64,000 bases of DNA from Lyophyllum atratum (GCA_014905825.1 JACGCN010000038.1:124001-188000), one strand, 5' to 3'. Positions 35,813 through 48,700 are shown, counted from the first letter of the stretch. Numbers and translations: made by a program. The notes: generated by a model not told the origin, from the sequence alone.

Positions 35813-38248
35813 ATGGCTGCAGTCGTGATGGAGAATTGGCATCAGCCAAACCATTTCACTACGACATGTCCGCGCTTCCAGTACGCCCATCCCCAGCCTC
35901 CGATCGCCACTCCTGATATCCCTATACCGCCACGCAACGAGAAGGAGCTGTCAAGGGACTTCCTGATCACCATCCTCAACCACTTCGCCACTCTTATCCC
36001 GTCCCATTTCAATGGCCTCCCACTACGGCTCGTCGTCCATGGTGGTGCATGCATGCTCCTACATCCAGGTCTATCGAGCGTCGCAAAGGAGCAACATTAT
36101 CTCGCCACGAACTCCCCATCTGACTCGCCACACAACAAACTCCCCCGTCGGGTGTCCACCCGGGACGTCGATTATATTCACCGGTCCTTTGTCACGGAGT
36201 GGCAAGCCGTGGGCGTCATGGATGCCACCGAGCGGATCAAGAGTTGTATCAAGCTCACAGCCCAACACTTCCAACTCGGTGCCGACTGGATGAATGCTGA
36301 TGCTGATGTTGCTCTTCCTATGTTCGCCGAGTGAGTTTTCGTCTCCACCCTCCTCCCCTTCAATTCCCAGTCTCTGACGCAAACCCACTGAAAGCGCGAA
36401 TGCGAAACAATACGACCCGATATATCATGGGGCGTTGCAACCCAACAACGTCCACCTCCATACCGTCTTCAAATCGGCCAATGGCCTGTTGACGCTCATT
36501 AGCGTTCCGCCTGTCTGGTCCATCGTTCTGAAGTTAGTCAGGTACACCCGCTACGACGCCGGTGACATCTGTTTACTCTTAAGGTTCGTCCATTTCCACC
36601 TTCATTCTCGTGGAGTTGCCTTGGTTTGCGTGCCGTAACCAACCGAGTGGATGAGAGTCCCCCGCTCTTCCCTTTAGGACGCTTGATCCTATGATGCGTC
36701 GATATTTCCTTTGGGCGCTTGTCCTGGCAGATGCTGAGCGCTTAGGGCCAGGACCCTTGATCGAGAAAGTGTGACCACGGCTAGGACTGGACCCCTTGAT
36801 AATATGATTGCAGTCAGCCTGGCAACTGACCCTTTCATCTCTCCCCTTACAGAAACGGCACCAATCTCAATAACGTACAATGGACCGCCTCGCACCTCGA
36901 AACCTGGCTGCGCACCGACGCCGCCCCAATGAACTATCACCTCTGGACCGAAGCCAAGCTCCAAGAGCTCAAAGGCCGGATCCAACATGCTATCCACACC
37001 GTTAACAGCTGGGACGCTGAAACAGCTCGGGGTCCTGTTATCCCTGACCCTATCGGTGATGGCGATGATGCGAGGGACGACTGGCCTCGGGGTGTGACGC
37101 ACCGTAGTCGCCCCGACGTACATCCTCAACACCCACCGCACCCGCACGGCCGATGGAGCGTGCCGCCGCCGTCGATACCGAGGCCGGCTACACGTGGAAT
37201 GAGCACTCAAGATGCAGCTCTGGATCTTGAAGACCGGTGGTTGACTTCACAGCGTTCGCACCAGCACCAGCACCAGCACCAGCATCAGCACCACCGTCCC
37301 ACCCCAAACCACACACCCTGGCACCCGCGTTTCGATGCTGAAGTTCAGAAGTTCGACCACGACCTCGCTGCGATGCTCCAACAAAGCATGAGCATGACCG
37401 TCCTGGTTGGCGGGCTTCCCGGCATCGCAGAAAAGTCAGCGAGGAGGACTCGGGACAAGCATAGGGCGAAGAGCTGTACGAAGAACCGGAGATCAAAGTG
37501 GGCGGTGTTCTTGGGGCGGCCGGGTGATTCAGATTCGGACACAGATGAGGAGGAGGGTACGGACGAGAGGAGGAGGGGGAGGTTTGAGGCGCCTGTTTCT
37601 CCGCAGAGTTGGCATCAGCAGCAACAGCATCAGCAGCGGGAAGATGGGCAGCCATTCTTCCCTCGTCCGTCGGCGTGGCTTATATATGCGCCCCCTGGGG
37701 GACCCGGAACCGGAACACCTTCGCAGCATGCGGCGTCGCCTTATCATGTTGGGCAAGCACGGCCACCGACTACCACGCCGTATACCTTCGACCAGCGACC
37801 GTCATCGACCTCCATTCCTTACCCACCCGATCAACGACGATCGTCAACATCGACTCCTTATCTCGCTGATCAACGTCCATCAGCAACATCAACGTCTTAT
37901 CCCTCTGAGATCCGTCGGTCCATCACCTCGCCACCTTATCATCCTGATCAACAGCACCAGTTGACGATGTCTACTCTCTATAATCGTGACCCCCGGCAGA
38001 GTCGACCCACCACACCGTTTATCCCGCCGGACCCCCACCAGGGGTCAAGGTCAAGGTCGACGACGCCGTTCCACCCGGACCCAAGCCAACCCCAAAACCC
38101 ACAGTCATCGACGCCGTATCGCACGGGGCAGTATTCACATTCGAGGAGTGCTTCTCCTATGCCCGCCCCTTGGATGGAGAAAGCGAAGGAGAGGCATAGG
38201 CCTAATCCGCTTGAACTGTTGCCCATCGGGCCGTTGCTTGTTTTCTAA
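35813..38248 (+). CDS. nucleotidyltransferase-like domain protein with repetitive tail
   Basis: Exons 35813-36330, 36395-36583 and 36853-38248 encode 700 residues. The first 330 form one domain: RLVVHGGACMLLH, RRVSTRDVDYIHRSF, KLTAQHFQLGADWMNADADV, LLTLISVPPVWSIVLKLVRY and YDAGDICLLLR. The GG...DVD arrangement resembles minimal nucleotidyltransferase folds. I recall this arrangement in a basidiomycete family filed as a DUF, possibly DUF7582. The rest is disordered: a His-Gln tract (37258-37302), an acidic patch (DSDSDTDEEEG), and about ten loose repeats of (S/T)(T/S)PY-x(4)-DQR. The second intron (269 bases) is unusually long here. The substrate is unknown. Whether it is catalytic cannot be judged from the motif alone. 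Confidence 0.65.
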
Positions 38249-40079
38249 TCTATCCTTCACTCTACTATGTCATACTTATCTGTTATAGCTTGCATCACCA
38301 TCAACCCCGCCGCGCAAAGGTCGTTTGGCGTTCTGTATCATCACTTGTCATTTTCCATCTGTACGACTTACCATCCCTCTTCTTCCAATCCTGCTTTGTT
38401 GTATTCACCGATATGATATGATACCACACCTTTATGCCGGATAGCATATGCACACACTCTACTCTCTCTGCCATCATGCATTGCACCTGCTGCCTCCGAA
38501 TGTACCGCGTCACTGGACTCTTTTTATGACTGGATTCTTACATATGCACCCTCATTGTCGCTGTGATCGTAGTTGTCCTGTCCTTCAACGCATCTACTTA
38601 CTCTATATCATTAACTGTAATTTTATCGTTGTTACACTTATAGGTCCCGAGTTTCGCTCAGGAGGGAGTGCTGTGATATGGGCTCATTCGCTTTGAAAGC
38701 AGCCACCCTGACTCTGAGTGCATCCTTCGACCACCGCGATCAATCGTAACATATCACTTGTCTGTTTGCAGTCTCGCTCGTGCCTCATCATGGCGGGTAG
38801 AGATAGATACTTCTCTTAGACGCTGCTGGCCTAAGTGGGTTCGGTTCTGTAGTTCCCCGGTATCTAGGCTCAGTCAGACTGAAAACCGTGACCGATCAGT
38901 TCATCGCAACCCACAGAAACGGAACAACCTCGATGGCGTCGAATGGTCTGCCTCAATATGCGAGCCCTGAATTCATAATGAACACTTTCCATTAGCCACC
39001 GAACGAATCTTTAGACGCTGCTGGTCCGAGGGCGCTAGAGAAACACGGAGATTGCCCGGAACTTGCCTCGGGCTACAACTTCAAGTTGCCGTGCAAAAAA
39101 GGGAAGTCCGAAGAGAACGCTTATGGTATTTGGCATTGTTTACGTTGTGGCTGACAAGGCAAATCTAACAGGCTGGATGCCTCACTCACGCACCGACGGT
39201 GAAACCGTGAAAAGAAGCTCCGAGTCAAACCACGAAGTAGGGACAGTGAGATGTCTGCCAGGAAAGGGGTGCACACTCCTTCGAATCCTATGAAAGCTGT
39301 AAAAGAAGAGGGGGTGAATTCGTTCAAGAAAGTAAGTGGATCCGTGGAGCTATGCCAATTCACACTAAACATCGCCCTTTCAGCCCCTAAACACAGTGAA
39401 AGACGTCCTCGATGGTCCTCGCCTCAAATCGACGAAATTTTAGGTATAGTGGGTCGTTAATTTATGTGGGCTATGTCTAAGGTAAAAGTAACTAGGAGGC
39501 GCACACCACGTTCTTCACTAACCATTGCAAGCACTTAAGTAACCTACCGTATGCTACTTTGAGCCTCTACCAGGTCAGACTCAGTGTGATCAAGACTGGC
39601 GGACTGGCGGTGTTTTATGATCCGTGACGACGTTTCAGCTTTCCTATGATCCTTTACAGAACACGGGGGCTGTATTTCCTTCTGGGAGGTACGAGACCCG
39701 TCAACGACTGCTCCACATCATTTGGCCTTCATCATGCGATTCCCGTCGTAAGTATTCTCCACAAGCACGCTGGTGCCGAAACCGACATATGGACAACCTG
39801 GGTTCAGAGTCCTTCTCTGTCTCCTTACCGTCGTTTCGGGATTGATTTTGAACAGCCTGCCAGTCTCATCATCGGGCAAGCGACCATCATCACAGGCTGG
39901 GTTTCTGGATCCCCAACGACTTGCCGAGATGGACATTTGAAATTTGATGCCCTACAAAGTTGTCTGCCATAGAGAAGAAGAAACGCAACGATCATATGGA
40001 TTCGCAACTCTTTCTGAACCGCTTCAGTATGCTAATGAAAGCGACTTCAGGGGTCCGGACTACAACTTGTCTCGGCCTA
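38249..40079. other. gene-poor convergent interval
   Basis: About 1.8 kb between two 3' ends. It has short ORFs only, none recognised. TTAGACGCTGCTGG occurs near 38817 and again near 39011. The 19-base string at 39534-39552 is shared with 35363-35381. These may be scraps of a degenerate element. Confidence 0.4.
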
Positions 40080-41552
40080 TCAGGTGCTAAGTACCGTAGA
40101 TATAGCATGCGCGAGCGTCCTAGGAGGGTCAGCCTTGATACTTGCGACAGAAGAGTTGGGCACTCACTCGTGTACGGTAAAGAGAGGATGCAGGGAGTTC
40201 AGCCAGCTACATAACACCAACCAGTATTAGTGAAACCCAAGGCCTGCACAGATGAGTAAACGAGACAACTCACAAGTAACTCGAGACCGGAGCACATGGA
40301 CTAATCTGGGTAGTCCTCTCCGGGGTCCCATTCTGGTACGCCTCGCACCACCCAGTCGCATTCGCAAAGCCGAAAGTCTTGGCATTGTCAAGCAGCGTAT
40401 TGAAGATGGGCTGAGTATCGAAGACTGTCACTTGGTCGAGGTCTCTGTGACGGGCTCGGAATCGCGCCACTGTGCTAGAGAGCTGCGAGTTGTAGTTGGC
40501 GATCAGGGGGCGGAGTCTCGCGACGACTTTGGGACCTTGTTGGAGGAAGAGCGGTGCCCGGTCGGTGGGCGGGACGGTCAGGAAGAGGAAGGAACGGGCG
40601 CCTTCGCGGTATAATGTTTCGAGCTTTATTCGGCTTTAGGGCTTTGGCAAGGATTGTCGACGGGAAACGTACTTGGGTATCCAGTCGGTTCATGAGGACG
40701 GAGTAGAACTGAGACTCGTGTCCGGTGATATTTGTCTGTGTACAAGTTCACTGTTAGTCGGAGTACGATGGGAGGGATGGTCTGACTTACCCAACCAAAT
40801 GAGTTGCCCTATATCGATCGATGTTTCAAAGGTATGCGTTGCGACCATATGTTGAAAGGCACGAACCACATCGTTTATACCAATCCAAAAGGCAAAAAGA
40901 GAATCCGAGCTTTGCCAAGCGGCATTCGCAGGCTTGGGCGCAAGGATTTGCTTGAACTGGGACACCTGATCGACAATGGATCTGGGGCACACGACGGTAA
41001 GAACGAGTGTTGGCTAAGGGTGCTTCAACTTACAGCACTGTAGGCAGAAAAGGTGGTACGAGCGCCCCATCGATAGTCGCACCGCCCGACGCCAGGTCAA
41101 ATACCTGTGTTCGCTGAGCCTAAGATTGAATGGCTGAGTGTGGCACTGACCCTGGTGTTTGTCACATTGAATGTTCCTCCTATGAGTATATTATATGAGA
41201 GTCGCAATCAAATTTCAGTACGCAGAAGACTCTCACCAAGGAACTGAACCCAGTTGGGTCCATTCGACGAAGTCTGATAGATACTCAATGTTAGTGGTGG
41301 GGTTGTGTATGTTGGTGGAGACTCACAAATCCAGGAACGGGCGAGTCAATACCCGCAGAGATATTGAAGCCTAGAAATACTTTAGCACCATGCTCCGAGA
41401 TGCCCTATGATACCAGAATTACCATCAGTGGTATAGGAATCTCCGAATGTGAACAGAAATTTTGTGTCTCCCCAGGTGAGCTTGCCGAAAGTTGGCGTAA
41501 CACTCAAAGCGCAGAGAATAGTAGGCAGCAGCCGAAAAATAGACTGAGGCAT
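40080..41552 (-). CDS. secreted carbohydrate esterase, family CE16 (GDSL acetylesterase)
   Basis: Ten or so exons, assembled from 41552 down to the TGA at 40080-40082. A signal peptide (MPQSIFRLLPTILCALSVTP) leads into GKLTWGDTKFLFTFGDSYTT, which has the nucleophile Ser of the GDSL block. Then follow GINISAG-like FNISAGIDSPVPGF, GPNWVQFLGG, LASGGATIDG (oxyanion Gly), FAFWIGINDVGNSFGW (oxyanion Asn), SFLFLTVPPTDRAP and FWLNSLHPLFTVHEAD (catalytic His). This is the standard block order of fungal CE16 enzymes, which remove terminal acetyl groups from hemicellulose oligomers outside the cell. Three residues before the catalytic His is Asn, where many SGNH hydrolases have Asp. Last exons are short and their joins were chosen to keep the His block and following helix. 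Confidence 0.85.
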
Positions 41553-41890
41553 TCTGGGAAATCTAGGCAGGTCATTGCATCCAGACGAGATGGGCAGTTT
41601 AAATAACCCGCTCCCTCCGAAGATCGTCCGTGTCGAGGTGAATGAGCAGCTCAAAGTCCGTTGGATAAACCTTTATTTCGCCTTATTTTCACGGAAATAG
41701 CTATAGTTACGCGGGCGGTGTGAAGAGAACGCTGACCGTGAATTTTCGAAGAATCGCCGCATGGTGGTCAGAGTCCAGAAGACGAGATTCCCAAAACGGA
41801 AGTTCATCACGCCCCGCGTTTCTTGTATCTGCCACCCACCACGGCTGATGCTGTTAGTATTACAGCCGAGCTCAACATCCCTGTAGTATC
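41553..41890. promoter_or_regulatory. divergent promoter region (CE16 esterase / AP-2 mu)
   Basis: 338 bases between divergent start codons. No clear TATA box or repeated operator-like motif was found. Confidence 0.45.
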
Positions 41891-43681
41891 ATGATTTCGG
41901 TATGCCTGCAAACTACATGTATAACTGAATCTCACAACTCTCTAGGCATTCTTCATATTCAACCAGAAGGGCGAGGTGAGTCGAACTCGACCGATCCCGA
42001 TACAAATGAAACCCACGCACCACCCAGGTTCTGATCTCAAGGCTCTACCGGACCGACTTCAAGTGTGATACAAGCCCTATTATTCTCTATGCAACTGCTC
42101 ATATGACTGGCGGTTTCTAGACGATCGATCGCCGACGTTTTCCGGATTCAAGTGGTGTCCAACAGCGACGTCAGGTCACCCATCATCACCCTAGGCTCGA
42201 CGAGTTTCTTCCACGTCCGCATCAACAACCTCTATGTCGTAGCTGTAACGAAGTAAGTCCTCGATTGTTCTTTGCTGGGCACCTACTGATATCAGTTCAG
42301 GAACAACGCCAACGCGGCCCTTGTCTTCGAGTTCTGTTACCGGTTCATCAACATCGCGAAGTCATATTTTGGGAAGATAGACGAGGAGTCTGTGAAGAAT
42401 AACTTTGTGTTGATCTACGAACTTATTGACGGTGCGTAATCGGGTCCAACTCTGACATTGGTGAGGCGCTGAATTCATCGCCCAGAAATCAACGATTTTG
42501 GATATCCCCAGAACAGTGAGATCGACACCCTCAAATCCTACATCACTACGGAAAGCATCGTTTCGTCTGCTATAGTGGCGGTGCGTATTCTGGTTCTTCT
42601 CTGACTACGTCGGCTAATCGACGTGCAGGAGGAGTCCTCGAGAATTACGACACAAGCGACTGGAGCAACAAGTTGGCGACGTGGCGATGTCAAGTATAAG
42701 AAGAATGAGGCGTTTGTGGATGTCGTGGAGACTGTCAATTTGAGCATGAGTGCTAAAGGTATGTCTGCCGACATCTTAGCAACACGATCAGCTTCTCATT
42801 TAGGATAGGAACTGTCCTGCGGGCTGATGTCGACGGCCATATCCAAATGCGCGCCTACCTTTCTGGCACTCCGGAGTGCAAATTCGGCCTCAATGACAAG
42901 CTGGTGATTGATAAGAGTGAACGGGGGGTTGGCGACGCTGTAGAACTGGATGACTGCAGATTCCACCAATGCGTGCGGCTAAACGACTTCGACGCAACTC
43001 GCACGATCAGTTTTGTCCCACCAGACGGCGAGTTCGAACTCATGCGGTGAGTCGCTTGGTGTGCATTTGCTTAGACGTTTGTACTGACGCAGCGCAGATA
43101 CCGTTCAACCTCGAATGTCAAATTGCCACTACGCATCATACCCACCGTCAACGAGATTGGCACCTCGCAGGTCTCTTATACCGTCACCGTCAAAGCCAAC
43201 TTCAACAACAAACTCTCGGCCACCAACGTCATTCTGCGGATACCTACGCCGCTGAACACCACGACCGTAGACTGCAAGGTTGCGAACGGAAAGGCCAAGT
43301 ACGTGCCTGGAGAGAACGTCGTCGTGTGGAAGTAAGTTAAACCCTTACTTGGCCCTGTCGTCGGAGAGATAATGAGATGGTTGCAGGATTCCACGGATAC
43401 AGGGCGGATCGGAATGCACGTTCACGGGGACGGCAAGTCTGACCAGCACCACGACGCGCCAGGTCTGGGCTCGACCTCCGATTGACGTCGACTTCCAAGT
43501 CTTGATGTTCACTGCGTCGGGCTTGATCGTCCGCTTCCTGAAGGTGTTTGAAAAGAATAGCTACCAGAGCGTGAAGTGGGTCCGGTACCTCACGAAAGCG
43601 AGCGGTTCGTACCAGATACGGGTGTGTGGCTTTCCTTTCTTTTTCCTCTATTTCATGGTGCTGATTGAGGTGTAGTTCTGA
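41891..43681 (+). CDS. APM4: AP-2 clathrin adaptor complex mu subunit
   Basis: The first exon is only nine bases (41891-41899, MIS). The second is 41946-41975 ([10 protein letters not shown]). Later exons carry [57 protein letters not shown] and [20 protein letters not shown]. The linker includes [20 protein letters not shown], where the Thr corresponds to the AAK1-type phosphorylation site. The mu homology domain follows: [67 protein letters not shown] and [20 protein letters not shown]. The final two-codon exon gives Phe-stop after a 55-base intron. This is mu2 rather than mu1 by the linker and C-terminus. It should recognise YxxPhi cargo and PI(4,5)P2 at the plasma membrane. Confidence 0.93.
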
Positions 43682-43885
43682 GGCTCGATGGGGAGTTGTT
43701 TACCTGCCGTTGTGATATCCAGTATTGTAGTACGTCCTTGTTAATCTGAATTCGCGATCGGACACGAATCACGAATTCGGAATCACGATCTGGTCGTTGT
43801 GACTTGTCAGTTCTTACGAAATTAACACCTGCTATCACGGTTCAGAAGGTGATGATAGCAAAAACGTCACGGGTGGCCATGAAAG

Positions 43886-43978
43886 CGACGCCAGCAGGAT
43901 TTGAACCTGCGCCCTCAAAGAGGAACAGATGAATATGTTGATTCTAATCTGTCGCCGTAACCACTTGGCTATAGCGCC
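43886..43978 (-). tRNA. tRNA-Ser (anticodon AGA) with intron
   Basis: Read on the minus strand: acceptor GGCGCTA/TGGCGTC, anticodon stem ACAGA/TCTGT, a long variable arm (TCCTCTTTGAGGG) typical of serine tRNAs, and T arm GCAGG-TTCAAAT-CCTGC. The discriminator is G (43886), as expected for eukaryotic tRNA-Ser. Anticodon AGA corresponds to plus-strand TCT at 43943-43945. An 11-base intron appears to sit after base 37. Confidence 0.85.
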
Positions 43979-44215
43979 TTGAGGTTCGAAGTAAGAGGCC
44001 TCCTCTCAGACTTGAGCGGTCCGATTTCCAAAAGTGATTCCTCCATATGTAGTTAGCACCGATCATACACAAGTAGACACGATCGTAGCTGTGACCTACC
44101 GTGACGTCCTAATTGACCTGAATCCCGACCATCATGTTACCTGCAGGCTACGAGCGCCTAAAGGACCTGTCTTATACGGCAGTGCTTCCCAGATTACCCA
44201 CACTTACGCCCTACC

Positions 44216-45372
44216 ATGGCCCTCACCTACCAGGATCTGTCTGCATGGATCATGATGGATGGCAAAACCCAACAAGTCTACGCTGTCGATACCCCACGAC
44301 CCAACTCGATTACCTGCTGGATAGCCTCCGAATCCGGAAAGGTATGATGCATACGATGATTTAAGGAACCATTACATCGTTTATCGCCATCTTACAACAG
44401 AAGTTCTCTGTGAACTGGCGGAACTTGTCACGAAGCTTCCCTCTGCAGGGCACAGTGGCTATCGACGGTGTAGCCTGCGATACTCATATCATGTTGGACG
44501 CCCATTCTTTTCCCGATAGACCTAACGCCGTAGGGGTATCCTATGCACGAACGTCGGAGTGTACTCGCAGGGACTTCATGTTTGCGGCCATCGAAGTCAC
44601 TGGTGAGATAGCTGCATAACGATTCTGCTTCTGGAGCCTATTAAAAGCGACGCCCGCGCCACATATAGATGACGATGCATACTTGCATACCGCCGACCAA
44701 ACGCACAATTTCGGCACCATAACGCTGGAACTATGGCGTTTGTACGTCTCGAATGTCGTTTCGAAGCCCTTTAAGCATCACCCAGGAAACCCAGTGCTAG
44801 AGAGCCAGCTGGTGCACGAGCGATCGAAGAAAGCGGGGACGCACCACGTGAAGTACGCTCTCTGTCCCATGGGGGCTTGTGGCGCATCCTTACCGGATCT
44901 CGTAGATATAGCGAGGAGTAGTACTCTCCTGTTCCCGTGGTTGACGTTGTCACTGCCCACAAGTGGGATAGCTTCCCGTATGTCACGTTTACATTCAAGT
45001 ACAGACCACTGGGTATACTCCTTTCCCCTCTGCGCCTCCCGCCGCTGACATCATGTATCCAGCTATGCTGATGGCGAATGGCATCGTCCCCCGACCCGTC
45101 CCAACCGCGGATCAGGGAACAGCAGCAGAAATTCGTGCTCTCGAGGTGGGATTTGAACGATATCTTTATTTCCCACCCGCCTCACGCTCCCCTTGTACCT
45201 ACAGGCTAAGCTTGCGGTTCTGCGCTCGAAAGCTGGGTCCTCTTCGGGCGCTGCTTGGCTTCCACACCGGAAGGTCAAAAATGAACCTGGTATGGCTAGA
45301 GGGGGTCTCAAACCTCTGAGAAGAGGTTTTCGCAAGGATCCACCTGAGATCATCGATCTCACGGACGACTGA
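44216..45372 (+). CDS. DUF7918-type basidiomycete protein
   Basis: Six or so exons beginning MALTYQDLSAWIMMDGK and ending DPPEIIDLTDD. Joined blocks are DTPRPNSITCWIASESGK, then FSVNWRNLSRSF, RRDFMFAAIEVTDDDAYL, FGTITLELWRLYVSN and LVHERSKKAGTHHVK, followed by WDSFPYVTFTFKYRPL. The HERSKKAGTH box and the early beta-rich half are typical of a protein family restricted to basidiomycetes, which I recall as DUF7918. The fold resembles a small jelly-roll; the function is unknown. The tail is basic and ends in an acidic LTDD, similar to a short SUMO-interaction-like motif (IIDLTDD). Acceptor choices for the third and fourth exons were set by frame and these blocks. Confidence 0.75.
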
Positions 45373-45762
45373 CATACTCTCTAATCCTAACTTCTTCCTC
45401 GCTTTGCTTTGGGCAATCGTGCATAGTATGTACGTACCCTTGTATTTGTGCTTTTATTTCAGTAATGTGTACTTCTACGTCTTCTACGACGACACGGGGG
45501 AATTGTATAACTCGGCTGGACAAAAAGTAGTCGGTCCAAAGCACCGGGAAGTATTATTTGAATAGATTAAATAAGGCATGAGGGGTGTCGTAAGAAAAGG
45601 TGAGGTATGCTGATGGATACAGTTCGCATGACAGTACCAGTACACAATGGAGGATCTTGGAAATGCAAAATAGATACGTGGAACCCGGGGGTGTCGTCTA
45701 ATTAAATGTATGAAGAGAAAGAGAGCCAGGGAAAGAAAATAGAAGGAAAAAAGTATCAGTCG
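45373..45762. other. convergent intergenic gap
   Basis: About 390 bases between the stop codons of the DUF7918 gene and flippase A. It is AT- and purine-rich near 45710-45760. No feature seen. Confidence 0.6.
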
Positions 45763-48700
45763 TTATCGTCCCTCCGACGACCCAGGCTTTTTCCGTAGGA
45801 AACCCCGCCTCACAGAGAACACATGACCAAGCGCACCAGTCCTCGTGTTCCTAGCCGTATTATCCTCCGTCGTCGTCGCGAGATTACGACTGCTCCGCCG
45901 CCGTTCCGACAAGTTCGTCTGCATACGCTGCATCGCCACGCCGCCCTCCTCAGTCGAGAAATCGAACCCGCGATGTATTGATCGCACGCCCGTCGACATG
46001 TCCGTCCTGCTCCCAGACTGTGGGTCACAGGACGGCCGTCCCGGGGGTGCTGACGCGAGACTCGTTCCCGACGTCCGCCGCGATGATGAAGCACGCCTGA
46101 GATGCCGTATCGAAGTCGATCTTGCCAGCTGTGCCTCCTGGACGACATCACGGTCGGGCTCCAATTTGCGGACGTACCGCATGATGTCGATGTCATCAGG
46201 GGCGAATCCGAACTTATATGCTTTTGCGAGGTAGCGCGGGGCCAAGGCGAGACATACAGTGAGGGGCATGCAGAACCAGAAGAAGGCTGACGGCCAGAGG
46301 TAGTTGTCGTAGCCGTACAGCGGGGTGACGAACCAGCCAGGTGAAATGACAGCGTATATGGCCTATGTGATTTGTGAGAACGTGCGAGCCAGATTTAGTA
46401 CAATATGCTTACGGTGTAGATCCATAAGAGTGCGATGCCAATGAAGACGGCGAACCAGACCCAGCCTGTCCATACGTTTGTGTTGAGGCCATTGTACAGA
46501 TTAGCTGCAATGACGGCCGAGAACACCATGGTCTACAGGGCAAGTGATCAGCACGAACATCACAATCAAGCTATAAAATAACATACCGTCGAGAATTCAT
46601 ACTGTGTGACTTGCCATCCGTCACGGCGGGAGGAGACTGTATCATAGGCGTAGAGAATAATGAAGAAAATGATTGCCGACTAAGAATTGCTCGGGGTCAG
46701 CAGGTACCCAACACTCTAATTGACGACCGAAACATACCTGCATAATACCATCCAGCATATAAATGACGAACTTTCTGAAACTAAACCATCTGCCCTCCCG
46801 CCCGTGGTGGTATAGCTCCGGGACGTCCATCAGGATATGTGCATCTATGGCGCCATTAGTCAAGTTGCAACAACGTCAGGACGATCAATACGAACCAACG
46901 ATGCGGTCGAACAAGCCAATTGCAATGACGGGGCAGAGAGTCCAGAAAGAGTTCCAAAAGAGGAGGAATGTGTATTCGAAGACGCTGAAATGATGGAATG
47001 AGATCTGACCCACAACGAAGGAGCCGACAGACTCACTAGTTTGAGCTCCATGCGCAATAGATCTGGAACCACCACAGCACACCGATACACACAATATTTT
47101 TGTAGAAAAAGTTGAGAATCCTAGAGCGCATCGGTCAGCTAGCCCATACCAAGAGACCAGGCAACAGTACTCACATATTTCCGTTACGCGCATAAGACCA
47201 GTGTCCGTGGACCAAGATTAAACGTTTCAAAAAGCGGAACTGAGCAATGGCATAATCGGACGAATTGACGGCCTGCAAACCCTCCTCGCCAGAGATACCA
47301 ACGCCAACATCGGCAGACTAAAGAAAGAAAGAAAACAAATCAGCAAACATACAAACCCAAGAACCCACGCCCAACACACCTGAATCATGCTAACATCATT
47401 AGCCCCATCGCCAATCGCCAACGTCATCGCGCCCAGCCCATCCTTCACCAGCCTCACAACAAGGGCCTTCTGCAACGGCGACGTCCGACAGCATATAACG
47501 CCCTCGCACTGCGTAGCCAGCTTCAACAACAACCCCTTATTCTTCTCATCCGCCAACGCATGGTCCAACGCCGCCCCATCGATCACCAGCACAAACCCAC
47601 CCGGGCGGTCCCCGTTGTTCGAGCCCACAATCGAGGAAAGCCCCGTGTCCATTCGGCGCAGTGGGTACTGCCTCTGCCTGTCGTCGCCCCTGTGGGAGTC
47701 CTGCGAGTATCGTGGAAGTCCAGCGCTCGTGCTACGGTCCTTGTTGGCCGGATCCTCCAGCAGACCTGCCTCGGGGAAAAAGTCCTCTGCGGCGCGCACC
47801 ATCTGCTCGTATACCGCACGCCCGTTGGAGTTGCCGCGGATGACGATGATGTTAGACTCGCGCCCGATGAGGTTGGTGCTGTGTCCAATGGCTGCGACAA
47901 TGTCAGACATGTTAACGAAAAGAGAAGATGCGGTAACATACCGATGGCAGTCTCGAGCTTGTCACCAGTTGCAACCCAGATCTTGATCCCAGCACGTTTG
48001 AGGTCCGCAATAGTCTCGGGAACTCCATCTTGCAAGCGGTCCTCGATGGCAGTGGCGCCGAGCAACCGAAGATCTTGCTCGAGCTCATCTGACACCGCCT
48101 CAATCCTCTCTTCGCGATTGTCCATAGAGACCGTCGCAGCATGGTACCGTTCACTCCACGCCGCATATTCGTCCTCTACAAAGCCTGTTAACACCACGAA
48201 ACCTCCCAGAGAACAGTTAAAAAACGCACCACCAACGACCTTATACGCCAAAGTCAAAGTCCTCAACCCCTCACTCGCAAACTCCGCCAAATGCCTCTCC
48301 GTCTCCCTCTTCAAATCATCCCCGCCCTCCCTCAACCTCTCAAAAATCACATTATCCGCACCCTTACACAACAAGAATATCCTCCCATCCTGCTCATCCA
48401 GCTTCCTCACCACCACACTCATCCTCTTCCTCGTACTCGTAAACTCCAGGATATTCAACAACTGGTACCGCTCCACCTCCTCGCTGAACGGCGTCTGCAG
48501 GAGCAGCACGTCCCCCTCCCGCCCACGGAACACAAAGCCCACGTCCGCTGCGGCTTGCACCAGCGCAGCCTCGTCGGGGCTCTGGGCCTTGTATTCGAGT
48601 GCGCCGGTCTGGGAGTCAATGCCCGTGAGCACGGTGTGACACAAAGCGAGGACAGAGAAGAAGCCATTGAGCGAGCGCGCGTGTGCGGCACCGGGGGAGT

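Noticed and set aside
47387..48639. Plus-strand ORFs of 199 and 359 codons
   Set aside because: They lie antisense to the flippase A nucleotide-binding and phosphorylation domains, whose motifs are unmistakable on the minus strand.
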